This document shows positions 29,820 through 35,000 of a DNA stretch of 35,000 nucleotides, piece after piece. The notes beneath the pieces are model-generated. The model ran no database searches and was not told the origin of the DNA. It saw only the letters and a program-made list of their open reading frames with translations. Each line of letters begins with the position of its first letter. Position 1 is the first letter of the stretch. Origin of the DNA: Symbiodinium natans (lineage: Eukaryota > Sar > Dinophyceae > Suessiales > Symbiodiniaceae); contig CAJNDS010002210.1 of the NCBI GenBank assembly GCA_905221605.1, forward strand, positions 383,228 through 418,227, in the 5' to 3' direction. The position numbers and the translations under genes are program-made.

Positions 29820-31024
29820 GCCTTGTTTAGGGTTTAGGATTTATGTTGAGTCTAAGCCGCCCCTAGCCGTTCTGCCTCACGCGCCGTTCCGCCTGACAAG
29901 CACCATTCTGCATGAGCGCGGGCGTCACGCGGCGATGCGGAACCCAACACGCACAAAGGCTCTGCGCAGGTTCCATGCCAGCTCCAGAAATGTCAGGGGC
30001 TTCAGGAACTTAGGGTTTAGGGATGTTTAGGGTTTAGGGTTTAGGGTTTAGGGTTTAGGGTTTAGGGTTTAGGGTTTAGGGTTTAGCGTTGTCTACGACG
30101 CCAGCTCCTTGACTAAGGCCTCGTCTGCGCCTGGAGATCCTGGGTCGCAACAGAAGCCACAATGAAGCTAACAACCCTATGAAGGCCAAGAATAGTTAGG
30201 GTTTAGGGTTTAGGGTTTAGGGTTTAGGGTTTAGGGTTTAGGGTTTAGGGTTTAGGGTTTAGGGACAGGAAGAGTGATAATGCGAAACCTGGCTGCCCAG
30301 CTAGGGAGCTAGGTGGGTGGTACACATCTGCCCCTAGCTGTTGGCCCGACATGACGCCTAACCCCTAAACCCCTAAAACCCAACCCCCAAACCCCAAACC
30401 CCAAACCCCAAACCCCAAACCCCAAACCCCAAACCCCAAACCCCAAACCCCAAACCCCAAACCCCAAACCCCAAACCCCAAACCCCAAACCCCAAACCCC
30501 AAACCCCAAACCCCAAACCCCAACCCCAAACCCCAAACCCCAAACCCCAAACCCCAAACCCCAAACCCCAAACCCCAAACCCCAAACCCCAAAAACCCCA
30601 AACCCCAAACCCCAAACCCCAAACCCCAAACCCCAACAACCCCAAACCCCAAACCCCAAACCCCGAACCCGAACCCCAAACCCCAAACCCCAAACCCCAA
30701 ACCCCAAACCCCAAACCCCAACCACGAACCCCGAACCCCGAACCCCGAACCCCAAACCCCAAGCCCCAAACCCAAACCCTAAACCCCCAAACCCTAAACC
30801 CTAAACCCCAAACCCCCCCAAATCCCTAGACCCTAAACCCTATAAACCTGCAATGTAAGGGATTTGGAGCCTGAGTGGACACCCCCCCCAGTTCGTCACC
30901 CGCTTGCCAGGCCCCTAAAAGCCGAGGGAAGCGAAAACTCTAGAAGCCCTACTTAGGGTTGAGGGTTAAGTTGAGGGTGTAGGGTTTAGGGTTCAGGGTG
31001 TAGGGTGTAGGGTTTAGGGTTTGG
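28162..31024. repeat. Telomere-like mosaic including a homogeneous CCCCAAA array
   Basis: A run of 16 G (28162-28177) leads straight into TTTAGGG at 28178-28250. Further TTTAGGG blocks: 28415-28440, 29387-29420, 29656-29697, 29826-29845, 30011-30087, 30197-30265 and 30955-31024. CCCTAAA-type blocks: 28745-28800, 28905-29067, 29158-29220 and 30352-30845. Of the last, about 30380-30775 is almost pure CCCCAAA. Unique spacers of 110-170 bp lie between them. 30088-30196 is open with VVYDASSLTKASSAPGDPGS, but lacks clear exon borders. Confidence 0.85.
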
Positions 31025-31124
31025 TAGGGTTATTGTAGGTACTGTAGGCCCTACTTCCCTACAAGCTTTTCACTTCCAAATTCAATCCGACAAGCCCAGG
31101 AAGCCTTCTACACCCCCTGCAGTC

Positions 31125-31395
31125 CTAAACCCTAAACCCTAAACCCTAAACCCTAAACCCTAAACCCTGAACCCTGAACCCTGAACCCTGAACCCTGAAC
31201 CCTGAACCCTGAACCCCACCCTGAACCCTGAACCCTGAACCCTGAACCCTGAACCCTGAACCCTAAACCGAAATCCTAAACCCTAAGCCCTAAACCCCAA
31301 ACCCCAAACCGTAACCCTAAACCCTAAACCCTAGGCCCTACACCCCAAACCCTAAACCCTAAACCCCAAACCCTAAACCCCAAACCCTAAACTCA
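31125..31395 (+). repeat. CCCTAAA/CCCTGAA array
   Basis: Starts as CCCTAAA, becomes a nearly uniform CCCTGAA run at about 31164-31262, then turns to degenerate CCCTAAA/CCCCAAA. 31396-31610 after it is a unique spacer with no recognisable gene. Confidence 0.9.
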
Positions 31396-31610
31396 GCGGT
31401 GGTGGGCGGGGTTCCGCGCCCCCGCCTACCGAACCCGCTGCCTTTTCGGCTTTTGAAAGCATCGTACAGACGGAGCACTTGCCACCTGGTCAAACACTGT
31501 CGCACTGTATCGTCGTAACGTCTCTGCCGTGCCACCGCCACTGGGTCGAAGGCAGTACTGCGTTTCTATATATATCAACCCCAACCATCCATCATTCACA
31601 AACCTGTACC

Positions 31611-32018
31611 CAAAATCCTAAACGAATAGGGTTTAGGAATAGGATATGGGCCTAAATCCTAAACGAATAGGGTTTAGGAATAGGATATAGGGCTAAATCC
31701 TGAACGAATAGGGCTTAGGAATAGGATTTAGGGCTAAATCTAAACACATAGGGTTTAGGAATAGGATATAGGGCTAAATCCTAAACGAATAGGGCTCAGA
31801 GCCCAAAAGCTGGAAAATGAGGGCGTCATTTCTGCTATTAAGATTTTATCATAATTACAACTGAATTTTGCAAGTTTTCCCGAATCGTGGGGTGCCCCCG
31901 ACGGGCGCTTGAATCCTTTTCACTACATCCTATTCCTGGGGTCGAAATACTAAACGAACAGGGTTTAGGGCTTACATCCTAAACGAACGGGGTTTAGGAA
32001 AAAGATTTAGAGCGAAAT
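31611..32018. repeat. 41-bp tandem repeat built from inverted heptamers
   Basis: About 4.5 units with period 41 (40 once) between 31611 and 31796. Each contains CCTAAACGAATAGGGTTTAG, in which CCTAAAC and GTTTAGG pair around a short loop. Diverged units resume at 31950-32018 after a unique 150-bp stretch. The unit joins both heptamer orientations in one short repeat. Confidence 0.85.
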
Positions 32019-32081
32019 CCTAAAACAGGGTTTAGGAATGGGGTTTAAGCCTTAAACCCCATTCCTAAACCCTGTTTTAGG
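32019..32081. repeat. 63-bp palindrome with perfect 30-bp arms
   Basis: The arms 32019-32048 and 32052-32081 are exact reverse complements, separated only by GCC. The left arm contains AGGGTTTAGGAATGGGGTTT, so the centre joins G-strand to C-strand telomere-like sequence, as a head-to-head fusion would. It sits at the end of the 41-bp repeat field. Confidence 0.95.
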
Positions 32082-32186
32082 CTAGTGGACAGCGAAAGAA
32101 AGCCGGGTTCGTGACCTCGGCACAGCGAGCCCGCTTAGATGCCTCCAAGAGTGCCTCGGCTTTTGGCAGGATTGTGGCGCGCTTAA

Positions 32187-32765
32187 CGCGGCTGTTGTGC
32201 TGTTGTGAGCACAAAGGAGCTCATGCAAGTTCCGCCCCGCCTTGGCAACCAAGATTTTCTAAAAGTTGGCATCGATGCAACTTTCAAAGATCTTTTTGGG
32301 GACTGGATGCTGATGCCGCGGGGCGTTTTTTCCAAGCACGTGGCTTCGACCACTCTGGATCAGGGCTTGAAGGGCAAGTCCTGGTGCACGCGCTGTACGC
32401 CGGTTCTATACTGCGTCACAAACTCAGATGTGGCTGTCGCGTGCGAGCATGCCCTACGTGCCTTCGATCATGCGCCCCTCTCCAGAATCGGCTCCCTCGC
32501 TGCGGCGCAGGCTTCCAAAACATGTTCTCGCCGTGACGCGGCTGATGAGACTTGTGGTTCTACATCGGACACCGCTGCGTCTTGCTCGCACATCCGCCAA
32601 TTCCAAGCAGACTGGGCGAAAGGCTTGGACGTTGCCCGACGCAAGCTTTGTCCGATTTCCACACGGCAGGGTGATTTTCGGTGCATGTTCCGAGAAGTAC
32701 AGGAGAAGTTGCCAGCTCGGCAGGCGAACTTCGATTCTGCACGAGTTCGATGTTTGAAAATCTAA
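32187..32765 (+). pseudogene. Possible MULE-type transposase remnant
   Basis: A 192-codon open stretch with no clear start; the first in-frame ATG is at 32223. It includes FLKVGIDATFKDLFGDW, then LYCVTNSDVAVACEHALRAF, then FQADWAKGLDVARRKLCP. The order DATF, a hydrophobic strand, an Ala/Leu-rich helix, then DW and a basic region recalls the core of Mutator-like transposases, but no catalytic triad can be confirmed. No terminal inverted repeats are assigned. It ends a few bases before the mitochondrial-like sequence. A diverged or unrelated protein remains possible. Confidence 0.3.
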
Positions 32766-32769
32766 ACAT

Positions 32770-33304
32770 TCCAGATCTTGAAAAAACTCGATTTTTAATT
32801 CCTGCAATTCTTTTAAATTCAATTCCTTCAAGTTATTTATTTTAAAATTCAATTTTGTCTCGTCTTCGAAAATCTTCAGAACATTTACAATCATATCCTT
32901 ATCCTTTGATCATAAATTGTTTTTGGAATATTGGTTTTTTATTAGGAATAACTTTTTTATTACAAATTATTACAGGAATCTTCTTAGGTTTACATTATAC
33001 ATCAGATGTTAATTCAGCATATTTTTCTCTTTTCTTTTGAATTAGAGAAATATATTATGGACGGTGTTTACGTTATCTTCATTCTACTGGTGTATCATTT
33101 GTCTTTCTTTTTATATTTATTCATCTTGGAAGAGCTATATCTTAATTATGCTTCATATGTTTATAATCCAAATACTTGGTTTTCTGGAATTATTATTTAC
33201 TTCTTCTTAATGGGAACAGCATTTATGGGTTATGTTTTACCTTTAGGACAAATGAGTTTATGAGGAGTTACAGTAATTACAAATTTATTATCTCCATTTC
33301 CCGA
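32770..33304 (+). pseudogene. cob: Nuclear copy of mitochondrial cytochrome b (cob), 5' part
   Basis: AT-rich insert encoding the N-terminal ~145 residues of cytochrome b, a complex III subunit: FGLL-like [71 protein letters not shown] and GVTVITNLLSPFP, the last ending at the right junction. The recognisable part starts near 32858; 32770-32857 is AT-rich and probably mitochondrial too. TGA stands at 33038 and at 33261 (the Trp of MSxWG), and CGG (33062) replaces the Trp of YGW. One extra base near 33140-33143 shifts the frame after HLGRAIS. With a frameshift, three-prime truncation and GC-rich nuclear flanks, this is a non-functional transfer. Confidence 0.85.
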
Positions 33305-34069
33305 AAATGGGTCTTCACTGACGCCGCCCGGGGGGCTGTTCCACTTGTCGTCAACGCCCTCAAGACTTCTTTAGCAGCAACAACCACAACTACAAGTACG
33401 TGCAACAAGAAGTAACAACAAGTAACAACAACTGACATCAAGTGACAACAAGTTCGCCGTGAATGCAGCATTTGATCTTTCTTCGCTTGGTTTTCATGCG
33501 TCCTTTCATTCCCAAGGTCTCAGATTTTGAGGAATAGCTTTCGAAATTCTCAAAACCTAAATCAAAAATGTCTGATCTGGAAAATTCCCGTAGATAATAA
33601 AAATGCAAAAATTCAGTTCTTCCCCATCCTCGAATATCTTCAGAGATCCAAATGTCTCGCATCCTGAAGAGTATCTATCGAAATTAGCACAAACTAAAGG
33701 TTCTTAATCCTGAAGATTTGGAGGTTCTGAAACCTTCGAATCAATCCATATGAAATTCAGAAAATTGCCATTTTCAGGTACCCTCAACAATTCCCAAAGG
33801 TCTGAGATCCAGAGAACCTAAAAATGCTTGATCCCGCAAGTATACGATTCGTTCAATTGATAGATATTAAAGAAAGAGGATAAGTAAATCATTCTCCATG
33901 CTGAGGGAGAGAGAGAGAGATAGATAGAGAGAGAGAGATATATATATATAGATATATATATATATATATATATAAAGATCTGAACGCTCTCGAGCGAATT
34001 CCCAAGCCGGATTATGAACTCCCATCGCCTTGGTGTGCCCAAGCGGCTGAACATCGACACTCTTCCTGC
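33305..34069. other. Unique AT-rich spacer and GA/TA microsatellite
   Basis: 33305-33415 is GC-richer and open in one frame from the cob junction (VFTDAARGAVPLVVNALKTS) but has no recognisable family. Near 33405-33450 AAGTAACAAC-type direct repeats occur. 33480-33880 is AT-rich with loosely repeated TCTGATCTGGAAAATT-like motifs. 33907-33975 is (GA)n then (TA)n. No gene is supported. Confidence 0.5.
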
Positions 34070-35000
34070 ACAAACCCTGAACCCAAAACCCTAAATCGAA
34101 AACCCAAAACCCTAAACCCTAAACCCTAAACCCTAAACCCTACACCCTACACCCTAAACCCTACTCCCCAAACCCAAAAACCCTAAACCCTGAACCCTAC
34201 TACACGCCCAGAACCAGCAGCGCCACATTTCTGATCTCCCTCCAAGCCGGCTGCTTCGAGCTAGTGGAGGCAGTCATTTTGGAGTTGAAACCCTAAACCC
34301 TAAACCCTAAGCCCTAAACCCTAAACCCCAAACCCTGACCCTAAACCCTAAACCCTAGACCCTAAACCCTAAACCCTACACCCTAAACCCTAAGTTTTGG
34401 AGGTTTGGGGTTTAGGTGAAGTATGTCACACACTTTTTTAAACGGCTCCTGTTTCACTTGTTGGATAGGTCAGCATCATCGGACGCAACAGATGCGACTG
34501 TGTTGAGTGGTAAAAACGCCTGCATGAGAGGCAGCAGTGGAAGCTTCAACGGCTCCGAGGCCGGTTTTTCCATGGGAGGGTGGGGGGGGGGGGGGGTTGT
34601 CTCAATTGAAACCTTTGGCTTCAACTGTGATTGAGAACCCTGAGCCCTTAGCCAGAAGTCCTAAACCCCCAGCCTTGTGTGAGAGTGAGCGTCCAGGCCC
34701 TAAACCCGTGTTTAAACCCTACACCCCACACCCTACACCCTAAGGGCTAAACCCTACACCCTACACCCTACACCCTCAACCCTAAACCCCAAACCCCAAA
34801 CCCCAAACCCCGAGCCCTAAACCCTAAACCCTAAACCCGAAACCCCTACATCGGCCGAAGTGTTGAGGTGCAGACGTATGGCGCCGCCGCCATCTGTGAC
34901 TCTGGTGTGTGCCTTGGCTGGGTGTTTCAAGGCCGGTATGTTCGCCTATTGCAGAGGGTTTTCTTGGTAGGGTTTGGGGTTTGGGGTTTGGGGTTTGGGG
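34070..35000. repeat. Telomere-like arrays with short spacers
   Basis: CCCTAAA-type blocks at 34076-34200, 34288-34395 and 34630-34850, the last with a clear CCCTACA run near 34720-34775. TTTGGGG/TTTAGGG at 34396-34418 and from about 34966 to the window end. The spacer 34419-34630 contains a run of 15 G (34582-34596). No gene is recognised. Confidence 0.85.

Noticed and set aside
30309-30775. Three minus-strand frames encoding Gly-Leu-Gly-Phe-Gly-Val-Trp repeats
   Set aside because: Direct translation of the TTTGGGG heptamer array; not a protein signal.
1-35000. tRNA, rRNA or other RNA genes
   Set aside because: I scanned for T-loop-like GGTTCGA motifs and conserved rRNA strings and found none in a credible context.
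1-35000. Land-plant origin, since plants share TTTAGGG telomeres
   Set aside because: Uniform AG|G acceptors with GC/GA donors, unedited cob codons at Trp, and GC-rich intronless tandem genes fit dinoflagellates better.

Overview
The window looks like nuclear DNA of a dinoflagellate, probably Symbiodiniaceae or a relative (inference, about 0.8). Four things point there. About 80 blocks of the telomere-type heptamer CCCTAAA/TTTAGGG are scattered through it in both orientations. One gene is cut into short exons whose eleven placed acceptors are all AG|G and whose donors are GT, GC or GA, the splice-site mix reported for dinoflagellates. Intronless GC-rich genes sit in tandem. A nuclear copy of mitochondrial cob carries TGA and CGG where Trp is expected.

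Layout. 1-3.1 kb is telomere-like and subtelomere-like: heptamer arrays, a duplicated ~180 bp unit and a 22-bp tandem array. 3.1-11.9 kb is a mosaic of heptamer arrays and unique spacers of about 100 bp, several of which read as exons with matching phases; a 40-bp repeat with a 191-bp higher-order period fills 9.25-10.55 kb. 11.9-18.7 kb holds the main find: a glycoside hydrolase family 30 gene (glucosylceramidase-like) in eleven exons of 18-86 bp. Every intron of it carries telomere-like arrays. 19.7-20.6 kb holds a three-exon gene with a winged-helix-like repeat. 21.4-26.6 kb is a direct duplication of an intronless MFS transporter gene. 26.8-31.4 kb is mosaic again, with more exon-like spacers, the longest CCCTAAA array (about 420 bp) and a CCCCAAA array (about 400 bp). 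31.6-33.3 kb has a 41-bp repeat, a 63-bp perfect-arm palindrome, a possible transposase remnant and the cob fragment. 34.0-35.0 kb returns to heptamer arrays.

The most interesting idea is that telomere-like arrays act as intron material. A TTTAGGG unit contains both a G|GT donor and an AG|G acceptor, and at several exon ends the donor is made by the first repeat unit. The opposite orientation, CCCTAAA, has no AG or GT. Exon-like spacers are usually bounded by CCCTAAA on the left and TTTAGGG on the right, so flanking intron RNA could pair. All exon calls come from reading by eye. Homology supports the GH30 exons; the other exon chains rest only on open frame, splice signals and phase.
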